From contig JACONQ010000002.1 of assembly GCA_014281115.1 (NCBI GenBank), positions 4,154,001 through 4,218,000 on the forward strand: DNA of 64,000 nt, in the 5' to 3' direction. Origin of the DNA: Laburnicola sp. R22_1 (lineage: Eukaryota > Ascomycota > Dothideomycetes > Pleosporales > Didymosphaeriaceae). Below are positions 21,721 to 34,807 of this stretch, one piece after another. The position numbers were made by a program, and so were the translations under genes. Position 1 is the first letter of the stretch, and each line of letters begins with the position of its first letter. The notes under the pieces were generated by a model. The model was not told where the DNA came from, did no database searches, and saw only the letters and a list, made by a program, of their open reading frames with translations.

Positions 21721-23581
21721 CTTTGCACTCGAGTCGAACACTCTATTAAGTTAGACACTTTGCTAAGACCCCACTAAAACGTACTATTAGTAATAGTATA
21801 ACGCGATGCCTTAACCACACAATAAACTACTAGTGTTAAAAGAAGCGCGTATACAGCTTGCGATCTAGGCTATTAAATAAGACGCGACACTCTCTTAGCA
21901 ATACGCTACAGCTATCTACAACGTCTCTTAAAGTACACTTAGCAACTAACGTGCTAGAAAAATATTTAGACGCAACTACGCACCTAATAAAATAAGCCTT
22001 ACTATAAGAGAGGAGCAGGCGATTATAGAGCATATACTCGACCTAGACACGCAAGGATTTCCGCCTTGGCTTAATACTATAAAAGATATGGCTAATTCTT
22101 TACTAGCTGCACGCCACTATAGGCCAGTTAGCTAGAGGTGGCCTTATGACTTTGTTAAGCGCCAGCTAGAGCTTAAAGTCAAGTTTAATTAAAAGTACAA
22201 CTATAAGAGAGCTCTCTAGAAGAATCCTAAGGTGATATAAGACTAGTTCTGGCTTATAGAGAATATAAAGGCTAAATATAGTATCCTAGACAAGGATGCT
22301 TACAATTTTAATAAAGTAGGCTTTATAATAGGTATAATATTAACTAGAGTAGTAGTTATAGGCTCTAAGTGTTAAGAACGGCCAAAGCAGGTGCAACAGG
22401 GCAATAGGGAGTGGACAACAGTTATCCAAGGCATTAATGCAATAGGGTGGTAGATCCCACCCTTTATTATCTTTAGGGGCAAGCACCATCTCTCTGCCTA
22501 GTATAAGAAGAAGGATATACCTTATAATTAGGTTATTACAGTCTCTAAGAATGGCTAGATAATAAATAAGCTTAGTCTATAGTGGCTAAAGCACTTTAAT
22601 AAGCATACAAAGAGGCGTGTTATTAGCATAATATATTTACTTATTCTTAATAGCTATAAGAGTTATAACTTATTCGAATTTAAATAGTATTGTAAGAAGA
22701 GCAATATTGTTACTCTCTATATGCCCTCGCATTTATCGTACCTCTTGCAGCCACTTAATATAGGCTGTTTCGCGCCTTTAAAAAAGGCGTATAGGCGCTA
22801 AGCTAAGGATTTAATACGTAACTACATCACGCACATTACTAAAATTAAGTTCCTGTCTTGCTTTCTTGCTACTTTTAAGGCTTTGTTTACTAAAAGTAAT
22901 ATTAAAGGAGGCTTTCAAGGTGCTGGCCTAGTGTCCCACAACCTAGAAGCTGTAATATCGCAGCTTAACGTCCGCCTACGTACGCCTCCACTTTGTACTA
23001 TTCGCGATAGTATATAGGAGTCACAAACTCCGCGAAATAGTATAGAACTTAGGTCCCAATCGACGCTAGTTAAGCAGAGGATTCAAAGGCATATAGATAG
23101 TTCCCTAACTTATATAGTTAAGGCGATGGAAAAGCTCGTTAAAGGCGCTAAGATAATAGGGCATTCTTTAGTATTAATAACTAAACGTAACACTAAACTT
23201 TAAGCTACTAATAAGGCCGCCACACAATATAAATTATATAAAAGAAAGCGATTGCAGCAAGAAGGAGTCCTTATAGTTAAAGAGGGCCAGCGACTAGCTA
23301 CTCTAAAGGACTTTAGGGTGCGTAGTGATGACAAGAAGGCAAAGAAGAGGGTGCGCACTAATAGAGACGAATCCACTTAACAGCATTATAGATGCTGCGA
23401 CAAGCCTAGGCACAATAAAAAAACTTATAGACAGCTTATAGAAGTAGATTCTAAATAGTTTAGCCTATTTAGACTATTAAAAATAGTTTATGTTAACTCT
23501 ATACTATCGTAAATAGTACAGAACTTAGTAGGGTCTTAGTAAAGTGTCCGACTTAATAGAGTGTCCGACTCGAGTGCAAAG
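21721..23581 (+). mobile_element. Complete pogo/Fot1-like DNA transposon, heavily RIP-mutated
   Basis: Terminal inverted repeats of about 55 bp begin CTTTGCACTCGAGTCG on both sides; the few mismatches are transitions. TA dinucleotides flank both ends (21719-21720, 23582-23583), the Tc1/mariner target duplication. The 1,861-bp length is typical for Fot1-like elements. The transposase frame inside is full of stop codons, so it is immobile by itself. Confidence 0.9.
21806..23458 (+). pseudogene. Degenerate pogo/Fot1-like transposase
   Basis: One continuous frame of 550 codons, without frameshifts, is broken by dozens of TAG/TAA codons where Gln or Trp codons would be expected. Recognisable blocks are the HTH region, then YNFNKVGFIIG (normally NFDETGF; the catalytic Asp and Glu read Asn and Lys/Val through G-to-A changes), and SHLSYLLQPLNIGCFAPLKK. 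The end has a zinc-knuckle remnant, CCDKPRHNKKTY. The intact family protein cuts and rejoins DNA at TA targets with a DDE active site. Compare the less damaged relative at 27,322-28,971 with almost the same length. Confidence 0.85.
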
Positions 23582-26500
23582 TACGTTATAGTCTTACTAG
23601 TAGTATACTAAAAAATTATTATAGTAAAATAAGGCAGTCTGCAATATTGTTAAACTAAATAAAATTAGAGAATTTAGTAACATATTTATTATTAGACCTG
23701 CGTAAAGTACTAGTTATATAAAGTTTTAAAGTTAAGTTAATAATAAAGGTAATATAAGTAATATAAAGATACTAGTAAAGTTTAAGTAAAATTTTTAAGT
23801 GTGTATATATTCTAGAAATATTAAAGTAGTTATCTAGGTTAGAGGAAGTTATATTTCCTTTAGTTTAAAAAATATTAGAAAGGGTAGATTTCCTATATAT
23901 ATAAAATACTTCTACTATAACCTAAAAATATTAGACTCTCTAAAGAAACTTAGCAACTCTAGGTAGTTTCTTAAATAGTGCCTTCTATACTATTAACGTC
24001 TCTTTTACTATTTCTTTTAAGTCTTTTTTTAAAATCTTACTACTTAGTGTCTATAAAATAGCAGCTATAAAGAAAACTCTACTATAAAGAAAACTCTACT
24101 ATAAAGAAAACTCTACTATAAAGAAAACTCTACTATAAAGAAAACTCTACTATAAAGCTTTTTATATAGGCTAGCTTATATTTTAATAAAAGATATTATT
24201 TCTAAAGTAGATAGCTTAGCTTTATCTACAATAATATAGGCTTAAGGCACTTTGTTTTTATTGCTAGTATAGACTTTAATAATAGCAGCATCTATAATAA
24301 GTAAATAGCTAATAAGAATTATCTTAAGCTTAGCTAGAGCAATCTAGTAACTATTATATTTAATAAGTTCCTTCTTATAGTTAATAATAAAAAGAATCCT
24401 ATTCTTAACTTATATAATATTACCTAATTATAACTAGCTATTAATAAAACTTTCTGCGTTTGCGCTTAGGCTGTTATAGTAGTCTATTATTATAAGAGGC
24501 CTCTTTAATAATACTTCTCTAGGCTTACTATTAGAAACGTTATTACTATTATTATTTATAATTCTAAAAAATTATTAATTATTTATATATTAATATAAGT
24601 ATAGATAGATAAACCTTAGAAGTATATTTTATATTAGTAAACTAACACTACCTATATATCTATCTATTATTTATAGCGGCATATATGTGCTTATTTCCTA
24701 AGTCTAGCTAGTAAATACTAAGCTCTAGCCTATCTTTGCATTAGTAGCTTTCTACAGTTCTGCGCTTATAAATATAGTACTAGTATACGTAATACACACA
24801 CTATTAAGCTAGTCTATTACTATTAGGTAATTTATAATAGTAAAATAAATAGGTAGAATAGTAAAAAAGATTATAATGCGATACTTCTTATAATAGCTTA
24901 AAAAGTAAAGGAATAAAAAGTTAGGTATCTAAAATATAGTTCTAGTACTATAGTGTAAATAGCAAGGGCAGAGAAATAACTTTGTAGCAACTAGGTAGTG
25001 ACATTAAAGCTACTTAGCGTAGAGTTAGTAGTAGGGCAAAGGTAATATAGTTACGTAACTAGCATCCCGCCAAGATAGACGCTAAGAGGAAAAAATAACA
25101 TCCTACTAAGAGCAAATATTCTCAGAAGGATGAGGTAGCGCGAGAGAGACGTAGTCTAGAGGGATTATAGAACGACAAAGATAAGGACTATATAGATCTG
25201 TGGGATCTCCTTAGGTTTAAGTCTTTGTAGTTAATTCTTCTTTTAGTACTATCTTCTATATAGATTAGGTACTAGTTATTCTATTTTATTTAGAATTAGA
25301 AGAGCCTTATACAAGACTGTTAATATCTCACTTAATTTCTCCTAAAGCCTTTAATGCGGATATCTTAGAGTTTACCTCACCTCCCCTAATCCGAATTAGA
25401 ATAAAGTACGTGACCCCGTGTTAACATATAGAAGAAATTAATAAAGTAGAATTAAATACCTACTATATAAGTAGAAGAAAAATAGGTAAGAGTATAGATA
25501 TTAAGGTGCGGCTTATTTTAAGAAGCGTATATCTAGCGGTTAGTAGTAGCTAGAATAACTACTTTTATAATAATATTATAGTAGGAAATATAGATACCTA
25601 TAAAGAACTTATTACTTTATATAGAATATACACTCTTAAAGAAGAATTACTTTTAGATAAGCTAGTAGTGCTAAATAAATATAGTAAGTAAAGTAAGCTT
25701 CTACTTAGCTTCTCTAAATCTATAATACATTCCTAATCTAACTCTAGACCTAAAGTAAACTTTTACTTACTAGTAATACTCTCTAGAGTGCGTTCTAGGT
25801 ATAACTATAAAATTAGAATACTTTTAAAGGGGAAATTATAGCTCTACATAGTTTCTATAACTATTTCTTTAATATTATAGCTATAGATAATTATTTTTAT
25901 ATGCCTATCTTTAATTTAGCGGATTAACTTAGAAATTATAAATAGAGAACTTGCTCTTAAGTAGACACCTCTAGTAGCTATAATACTATAGAAAATTACT
26001 AGTAAAAAGTGCTATCTAGTTAGTATTATAAAAACTATATTCTTTCTAGACCTATTAGTACTAATACTAAATTATTCTCTTAAAGTATAGGCAAGCTTCT
26101 TAGTAAGCTTTCTAGCTTTGCCCTTAGTTAATAAGATACCTTAGGTACTAGGATTATGCGCCTTAATATATAAAATAGTGTCTTTTTTACTATATAGTAC
26201 TATAATTCTACTAGAAGTAAGATTAAATTTACGCAATATTATATTTAAATAAACGGAGGTTTTAGAGCACTAAGGAAGTTAATAAGGGCTTTTACTAAAT
26301 AATAGTATTAATAAATCTAATACTAAAATTTTATACTCTAGAGTATTAGACTTATTAGACTTATTAGTAAGTCTATAGGTTCCTATTTTACTATATTATA
26401 TATAGTAGCTGCTATAAAAAAGAAAAAGCTAAGAAAGATAATAAGTATAGTAAATGGGAAATACAAATTAGTACTATATAATACTAAGGATAATAATTAA

Positions 26501-27200
26501 GAAGAGTTATAGAATAAAGTACTAAAGCTTAGAATAAATTAATAGCTCTCTAAGCCCTAGGATATTTAAATCCCTACTAGATTAATGCTTTTTCTAAAGT
26601 AGTAGGGTTTATAAGGTGCGCACTAATAAATTTTATAGGAAAGGTGTTAAATGGGTACTCTATAGCTAGCTATATAGACATCGAATTCTAATCCTCTATA
26701 CTAGTAAGCGTGGAGGGTGTACGAGGCAATCGTACGAGGAAAAGGAAATAATATAATAGAACGACTTGGTATTAATTACTTGTCTCTAGAGAGGGTGCGG
26801 ATAAAAAGGAGAAGATCTTGCGGCGTATGGGCCGCGGCGCACGGGCATTATGTAATCCCCACGTGATGCCATCGTGCGGCAATATTAAAACCTTAACACC
26901 CTTAGATGCCCTTGCCCGTATAGTGTACAGATAAAAGGAATCTATATATATAAAATCCTATCTACTACCTATATAGATGCTAAAAATACACTATATACTA
27001 CGCACTAGTCCTAGGAAGATAATTATAGAAAGTATACTTTTAGATAATAATTTAGTTATAGTAAAATAGGATACTAGAATTAAGTAGTACAAGATAAAGG
27101 TATAATCTACTCTAGTAGGGCAAAACTATATAGTATATATCTATCTGCTGCGCAGCATATATTCCTAACTATATTAGAAAAGTGTTTTCTAAAGAGGCTA
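23582..27200. other. AT-rich repeat block, possibly a decayed LTR element
   Basis: No frame longer than a few dozen codons survives. 26,780-26,905 is GC-richer and, on the minus strand, starts TGTTAAGGTTTTAAT and could be the LTR of an element extending leftwards; a second LTR was not found and no protein domain could be recognised in the minus-strand frames. A fragment of MITE M1 (inverted) lies at 27,120-27,186, directly next to the next transposon. Confidence 0.4.
24065..24156. repeat. 17-bp tandem repeat, 5.4 copies
   Basis: The unit CTATAAAGAAAACTCTA is repeated five times without a mismatch, plus seven bases. The perfect identity in a region otherwise scarred by transitions suggests a recent expansion. 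Confidence 0.95.
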
Positions 27201-29051
27201 ACGTGTTTACAAGCGTGCCGTCAGTACAAGCGAGCCGTCAACCCTACCAACTTTCTACACTTAAAAAGCCACGTAGTTTAACAACACATCAAAATTCTAT
27301 TAATATAATAGCTTTCCTAAATCAAGCAGTATCTATAGAAGCCTTCTTGCACGTACGTGAGTTGTGCCCAGGCTCCCTACAGCGCGTGCAGCGCGCTGAA
27401 GCCTGCCAGCTCGCACCTGACCGCGCCTGGCTATACCGCGTTTCTCCCTCTAGTTGCTGCTCAACAGCCTTCTAAGCAATAATATCCTCTCCCTCTGCCT
27501 TTAATAGAGTGCCTCGCTTCTAGATCCGCTTCTTTTTGCGCTGTTTACGCGTTATAGCTGCCTTATTTGCCCTTTATAGACTAGCTATCTTATCGCACAT
27601 AATTACTATCGAATGCGCCATTCTCTTAGCCCCTCTTGTAAGCCGATCAAGCGACTGGATAACTGATATAGGAGAGGATCCTTAATGCCTTTAGATCCGC
27701 TCACAAACTAGAGTTGACTGAGCGCCTAGCTCGCGCGCGTTGCTTGGTGTTGCAGACTCCTATAGAGTCTCTAGTAGGGCTGCTAGCGACAGCGTACAAA
27801 GCTTCACATCAAGCTTTAATATTACCGCCTCTAGATTGTGTGGGACTAGCCTAGCGCCTCAAAAGCTTGCGCAGATATTCTCCTTTGTAATTAACTAGTC
27901 GTAGGCGGCGCGGAAGGCTGGTAGGAACTCAAGCTTAGTGATATGGTTGATGTGGTCGCGTATCAGGCCCTCGACCTGGCGCCCGTACGCCCGCTTCAAC
28001 GGCGAGAAACAGCCAACGTTAAGCGGTTGCAGAAGGTGTGACAAATGTGGCGGCATACAGAGAGTGTAGATCTTGTTCTTCTTGCAGATCTCCTAGAATT
28101 TGAGCGAGTTGTAACTCTTATGGCCGTTAAGTATTAGTAGCTAACGCGCGCCCACTCTACGCTCTACTGTATGCTTAATAAAATGCCGTAGCTAGGCAAC
28201 ACCAAGCTCGTTCGTAGTCCAGCCATTGTCGCTGAGACCAATAGCCCAGTCACCTGGTATATCGTCGCCCTCGTACCAGGCAGAGAGGTGGTACTGGCCA
28301 GCGAAGATGATAAAGGGCGGGATTGCCCACCCAGCAGCGTTAATTCTGTGGATCGCCGTCACCCACTTACGATTGCCTGGCTAGATCGCTTTTGGCTGGC
28401 CACGCCTCTCTGAGCTAGTAACAACTAGCTGGGAGGATATTTTACCTATTAGAAAGCCAGTCTCGTCGAAGTTGAAGGTATCCTTGTCGCAGATACCGTA
28501 GGTGGCCTTTGTACGTGCTACTAGCTCAAACCAGGCCTGTATAACTGTTGGGTCCTCGCAGAGGGCTCGCTGTCGATCGTAGGGTCGATTAAATCGCGTT
28601 GTGAGGCTGTCTGTTCGCTTGACAAAGTTCCTAGGCCACTGCTGGCTAACGTGGCCTGCGCTGCGCTTAGTGAGCAGCTTATTCGCCATATCTCGTACAG
28701 CACCTAGAGTGGGCGCAAAGCCTCGCGAATCTAGGTTAAGTATTTGCTCAACAATCACCTCCTCTTCTAGCTTGGTAAGCTTCTTTAATTTGGGCTAGTA
28801 ATTGCGTCGCGCAGCAATTCCGGCGCGTCGGTCGCGCAGCGTTGATCGAGGGACGTTAAACGTTAAGGCAGCGCGATTTTCGCTCTGAATCTGATTTTTA
28901 TTAATAGCTGAGATAGCAAGGAAGATATCTCCTTCGTTATAGGGCAATTGAGTTGTAGTTAGTTGAGGCATTGTAGTTTGCTTATCGCGCGTTACGGAAA
29001 GTTGGTGGGGTTGACGGCTCGCTTGTACTGACGGCACGCTTGTAAACACGT
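27201..29051 (-). mobile_element. Complete pogo/Fot1-like DNA transposon, lightly mutated
   Basis: The 1,851-bp element has inverted repeats of about 55 bp starting ACGTGTTTACAAGCGTGCCG, with one mismatch seen, and TA duplications at 27199-27200 and 29052-29053. Its base composition is clearly less AT-rich than the sequence on either side. That implies arrival after the surrounding DNA had been mutated, or escape from most RIP. It belongs to the same family group as the element at 21,721 but its termini are different. Confidence 0.93.
27322..28971 (-). pseudogene. Near-intact pogo/Fot1-like transposase with about a dozen stops
   Basis: From ATG 28971 to TGA 27322 the frame is uninterrupted by frameshifts (549 codons). 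In order: N-terminal HTH (NEGDIFLAISAINKNQ...RSTLRDRRAG), CENP-B-like HTH (FAPTLGAVRDMANKLL...WPRNFVKR), then the DDE catalytic domain with intact NFDETGFLIG, a central block LSDNGWTTNELG, LLILNGHKSYN (normally D-G-H; G-to-A again) and PPHLSHLLQPLNVGCFSPLK. It ends in a CCHC knuckle, CTRCREPGHNSRTC. Premature stops are TAG/TAA at expected Gln, Trp or Arg positions (for example just after RNY near residue 59 and before PGNRKW). It cannot make a full transposase now. Confidence 0.9.
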
Positions 29052-29138
29052 TACTTAGCTATACGTAAATATGCGTAAATATACGCATACTTATATACTT
29101 TTATATAAGTAATTTGCTAGTATAAAGATATACAGGTA

Positions 29139-29217
29139 TATATATAAATATATATAAATATATATAAATATATATAAATATATATAAATATATATAAATA
29201 TATATAAATATATATAA
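29139..29217. repeat. 10-bp tandem repeat TATATAAATA, about 8 copies
   Basis: A microsatellite-like run without visible interruption, just downstream of the second Fot1-like element. It sits in an unclassified repeat shared with 20,304-20,600, where the run is much shorter. Confidence 0.95.
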
Positions 29218-29455
29218 TTTACTCTAAGTAAGTAATTTTTAAAGCTTTATAACTTTTTTACTAGTAAAGCTATAAATCTAATTTTTTAATAGAGTTATAG
29301 AGAAAATACTAGTCCTTAGTTATTAAATTTAAAAATACTATTTTTATTATATAATTAGTTAGTAATTAATAAAAACCCTTTATTTTACTAGTTATTATAT
29401 ATATTATGTAATATTATTATATAAAAATATAGTACTAATAGAATAACATATAAAT

Positions 29456-29571
29456 CTTTTTACCTTTTACGCTCTTTTTAATTTCTAAGTAGGGGCTCTA
29501 CTTGTTTTATTATATTATTTAAGATAAAAGCCATTATCGTACTACTCCTAGGTAGTTAATATAATGCCACA
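29456..29571 (-). mobile_element. Family S1 element, old copy
   Basis: Shows the S1 core on the minus strand (TACCTAGGAGTAGTACGA, then GCAGAGCCCC-like and the GCGTAAAAGGTAAAAAG tail). Flanking direct repeats are not recognisable, so insertion limits are approximate. Confidence 0.55.
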
Positions 29572-29880
29572 TAAGTAACGTAGCTCCCTATAATTAATAA
29601 TAACTTATAAGATTCCTAAGCTTTATATATAGCAACTACTATAGCAATTATAAGAGTAGCTTACTAATAAGCAAATCTAGTTATTTTAATAACTATAAGC
29701 CTAGCTTACTTAGATAAGCTATCTATAGTTATAATAATTTTAACTTATTATAAGTTACTATAAATTACTATAACTCTATTTACCTTACTAATAAGAGATA
29801 AGATAATAATATTATTACCTAGATTTAATAATAGTAATATCTTTAACTATAATATCTTCTCTATTACTTATAATACACAG

Positions 29881-30080
29881 GACCTCTATAATAATAGTAG
29901 ATAGTTACACAAGACCTCTATAATAATAGTAGATAGTTATAACACATAGAATTTTAATAATAATAGTAGAAGGCAATATATAGAACCTCTATAATAATAG
30001 TAGATAGGCACATAAGACCTATATAATAATAATAGTAAATAGTTCTAACACATAGGACTTCTATAATAATAGCAAATAGT
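29881..30080. repeat. Irregular tandem array around GACCTCTATAATAATAG
   Basis: Six units begin near 29881, 29913, 29947, 29983, 30016 and 30055, so the spacing is 32-39 bp. The core is conserved and the linkers (CACAAG, AACACATAG and similar) are also related, so this is a degenerating minisatellite. Confidence 0.8.
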
Positions 30081-30117
30081 AATAACCTAAATAACTTATA
30101 GCCTAAGGCATAGTTAT

Positions 30118-30235
30118 GTAGCGTTAAATTAACTACCTAGAGATAGCACAACAAAGGCTTTCATCTTAAATAATATAATAAAAAAAGCAAAGCCCTCTGC
30201 TTAGTAATTAAAAAGAGCGTTAAAAAGGTAAAAAA
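30118..30235 (+). mobile_element. Family S1 element, 12-bp TSD
   Basis: The 118-bp element starts GTAGCGTTAAATTAACTACC and ends in an A-rich tail (GGTAAAAAA). The 12-bp sequence AGGCATAGTTAT with one preceding A flanks it (30106-30117 and 30236-30247). Same structure as the copies at 20,165 and 58,987. Confidence 0.75.
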
Positions 30236-33200
30236 AGGCATAGTTATAAGTTAAGTTAGTAAGACCTATACCCCTAGTAAATTACTCTAGTGTAGTATAG
30301 TAGTAAATCTAGTTTCTAGGCACGCTCGCTTTGTATAGTTAAAAGACTTAAGATCTTATAGTAATTCTAATAAGTCTTACCTACTTTAGTAAAAGCCTAG
30401 AGACTCTAATATTACTATATAAAGTTCTAGGTTTTTATATATACTTAGAATTTAATAATTATATATAGGCTATATTATAATACCTAGTATAAAAAGTAAT
30501 AGCTATAACTAGCTATAAAACCTACTAACTTTACAATCTTAACCTTTAACCCTTAACTTAAATTATATACTTACTAAGAGATAAACCTATTATATATAGT
30601 AGATAAGATAGCAAGACCTAGCTATAAGAATAATAATAATAATATGAGCTTCTATAAGAAGTTCTGCGACTTTGCTACTATGTCTTAGATAGAGGTCCTA
30701 ACTTAATAGAGCACTACTTAGAGTACTCTACCTATAAATTAGAATAAGTTAGATAATAACTTATTAGAAATAGAGCGACGTTGCAATAAGTGCAAAGTTA
30801 TATTTAAAAGAGACTTTTTTAATCTAAAGATTATAATAAGACTTTTGCAGATAATAATAATAAGAAAGATAAATCTTTTTATAATAAAGGCAACCCTTTA
30901 TAAATACACCTATTCTTCTAACTACAATACACAACTAATAAAACTATACTAGTTTACTACTTACTAATCTCTCTAAGTATATATACTTTACTAATATTAC
31001 TAACACTAATAGTAATATATTAGATTATAAACTTTATATTAGTATAACTAGTATAGAGGATAGTATAAAGCTAGATAAAGTTAAAGTTTAAGAATATATA
31101 TAGTTTGTTAACGCAGTTAACTAGAAGCCTAAGTTCTAATAAGATATTATTATATTACTATTAATAACTATATAGCAAGTTACTAATAAACTAGAGGATA
31201 ATTAAACTAAGCTTTAAGAGCTAGAGCATCTCTAGACTAGCTATAATATTTTAAAGAAACTGTTTCTAATAAAGTTAGAATAAGTTAAGATGTTAAAGGG
31301 TTATATATTATTATATAAGAACTCTCTCTAGATTATAAAATAGAATAATATCTAGTTGCGAGCACACTATAACTTATTAAAGAAGGACTTTATTACTCTT
31401 AGAAGGTCTAAAATCTCTGCTACTTATTATACAGTCCTATAATGACAGCTTAGAGAACTTAAGAATTATTTACTTAATAACTACGTCCCGCATATTAATT
31501 ATTAGAATTTAGAAATCTACTTTACGCAACTTATAGAGATAAAGCACGCAGTTTAGTAAGAGCTAAATATAGCCTACACTTATAGTACTAAGCTTAGAGG
31601 TTAACTATTAGTGTGCGTTATACTATAAAATTAATCTTATAACGTCTAATAGTTTATAAATTAGCCTATACTATCTATTAAATAACTACTCAATATTAAA
31701 GTCTAGTATATACCTACTAATAATCTGCTACTTAACTATATACATCCTTTTCTTACTCTAGATTTAAGGTATAATCTATATGCTATAAGTTATATAAGTT
31801 ATATTAAATAATAGACCTATTTAATATCCTCTTACAAAGTATTTCTATTGCTAAGACTTATAGTATATTCTTAGTACTTATATTAGATTTATATACCTAA
31901 GGTAGATTATTTCTCTAGTAAAGATAAGGATAAGAACAACTACAAATATTAGCGTATTTTATTAATAGATAAGCTTTAGACTTTTCTAAATAAATAGTTG
32001 CGTATTATATACTTGCATAGCGAACTTAAAGAATATCCCTAGATTCTAGTATATTTATATTTTAAGACTACTATAACTATTATAGATATACTTAACTATC
32101 TTAACAAGATCTATCTATTTAAGAACAAATTATTAGACGCCTAGGAAAAAATTATAGATAATACCCTAGATTAAAAACCTAGAAAGACTCTTATAGATTA
32201 GCACGCGTAATTTATAGCTATTATTAACTTTCTTAGTATACCTAACTACCTACTAATAAATTAAGCCCACTAACTTATACAAAATTGTATTATTAACGCC
32301 ACTAATATACTATCTATACCTAGGAAGTCTTTTACCTCTTATATAAACTAAGTCTTATATATAAAGCGTCTTAACTATAAGTCTACTATAGGTCGCTCTA
32401 GTATATCTACTATAGTGCCTAATTATTTAAAAACTTACTTAATTAATACTACTACTACTAGATCTAATACTATAATATACACTATATTCTCTACCCTATA
32501 TATAAATATAACTACTAGATATAATACTTATAGATATATATTATAAGAGTTAGATCTACTAGCTAAGGCTAATACTTATTTTAAATATAGAGTTACAGAA
32601 TATTAAGTAATAGACTCTAATACTAGCTATTATAATAACACAATTACCTCTATTAAGGATATTAAGTATTTCTATATTATTTTCTCTAGCCTTATTAACT
32701 ATAAAGACGCATAACACATCTACACTATCTAGATAAATTCTAACTAATTATATAGTATTTATAGATATAATAGTTCGCGTAGTAAGTTATCTAAGTATAA
32801 TATTTCTAACTCTAATAAGAATAATATATATTATACTTAGAACTATAATAATAATAATAAGTTATATTTTTAGTAGCTCCTAAGCAAAACTGCGTAAGAG
32901 AGCGATATTAATAGCGTATATAGAGAAATTTCATAATAGTATAATAAAAAATAGATAAGTTTAAACTTAATACTAAGCTTAGCCTTAACCTATAGTATAT
33001 ATAATAGATTTCTGTAGTTACTATAGATAAGGAGCCCTAACTAGACAAAGTTAAGCAGTTATAGTGTATATATCTTATTAAGCTTACTACACTCTATAAA
33101 TAGGCTGAGAAATATTAACTTACTAATATAGGAGCTAGTATAAGCTTTATTAGCCCTATATATATTAAGTAGCACTAAATAAAACTATACAATATTAATA

Positions 33201-34807
33201 ACCTAATTATGTTATGTCTTGCTAATAGTAAGATAATTAATAAGATTAGTTAAGCTGTTAACCTTACTATATAGTATAGAACTTATACTAGTACTATTAT
33301 ATATTTTATTACTAATATTAGGACTTTTAATATTATACTTAGTATAGATTAGATATTTGCCTATAACCTATTACTAGGGTTATATAAGTAGTTTATAATA
33401 TTTAACACTTACTACCATCTAGTTAACTACCTTAGAAATGCCTTATCTAAAACTATATACTATAATAAACTACTAGCTAGCTTCTTACAACCTATACTAT
33501 AGAATAATATTAGTTTTATTATAGGCAAGGTATCTTATCTTATAGTAGTACACTATCTAGATGTAGTTACCTAGTTAGAACCTTATTATTAAAACTAGCT
33601 TAGTTACCTATCTAACCCTACTAATAGCAAATATAACGCGCAAACCTTCTACGCAGCTATAGCACTAGCTGCTTATAGTTAAACTAACTATAATAAGTTT
33701 ATAAAGAAGTTAGTTAATAAGTTATAAATAATAGATAAACTTAAGCAGCTATTACTAGGTTAGTAATATAATAAGTCTTAGTATTTTAACCTAAAGGAGG
33801 CTAATAAGTTAGCTTCTTACCACTTTAGCGTTAACTATACTATTAACCTAGTTAATAATAAAGTACTATAACTACATATTTATAGTCTTACGCGTTTAGA
33901 GATAATAGTAGTTAAGAAATATATTAATAAAATAATCGCAAAGGGCTTCTTATAGATAAGCATATCTTAGTACGCATTGCCTATTTCTATTATTAAAAAA
34001 TTAAGGAGTGAATTACGCATTTACGTTAATTACTATATAATTAATACTATTATAAAGCGCAATTATAACGCACTACTATTTCTAAAGAATACGCTAGCAC
34101 ATATAAATAAAATAAAGTTTTTATTTATTATAAATATTATTATAGATTTTAATAATATATAGATTAAGAAAGGTAATAAGAAAAAAATAGCGTTTCTTAC
34201 GCAATATAGATTATATAAATACACTATTATGCCTTTTAGTCTTACTAAAGCTTCTAGCAAATTCTAGACTTATATTAATAACACGCTATAGTAATACCTA
34301 GATAACCTTTATATAGCATACTTAGATAATATTCTTATATATAGTAAAACTAAAGAGGATTATATTAAATATACATAAACTATTATTAATAAACTAGAAA
34401 AAGTAGAATTATACTTAAATATTAACAAGTGTTAGTTTAAAATTAAAAGGGTTAAGTATCTTAGAATTATTCTTACTACTAAAGGTATTAAAATAACTTC
34501 TAAAAAGGTATAAGTAGTATATAACTAGCAACTATCCTAATTTCTTAAAGATATATAAGCTTTTCTAGGATTTGCTAACTTCTACTATTAATTTATTAAA
34601 TATTTTAGCTAGATTGCCTATTTACTAACTAATCTTACTAAAACTAATACACTAAAAAATTAGCCTATTAAGCTAGAGTTACCTACTATAGTTACTTTTA
34701 ATTTACTTAAATTGGCATTTTCTATAGTACCTATACTAGTTTATTTTAACCTAAATAAAGAAACCTAGCTAGAGATAGACGCGTCTAACTTTATTACTAT
34801 AACTATA

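Noticed and set aside
23582..27200. Copia-type element on the minus strand
   Set aside because: A possible LTR near 26,900 exists, but no second LTR or integrase/RT motif could be read, so the class is not asserted.
29881..30080. CRISPR-like repeats with 32-39 bp spacing
   Set aside because: The spacers are related to each other, the spacing varies, and the organism is a fungus; it is a minisatellite.
33977..34162. Open frame of 61 codons as a separate gene
   Set aside because: It is a stop-free stretch of the reverse transcriptase of the degraded Ty3/gypsy element.
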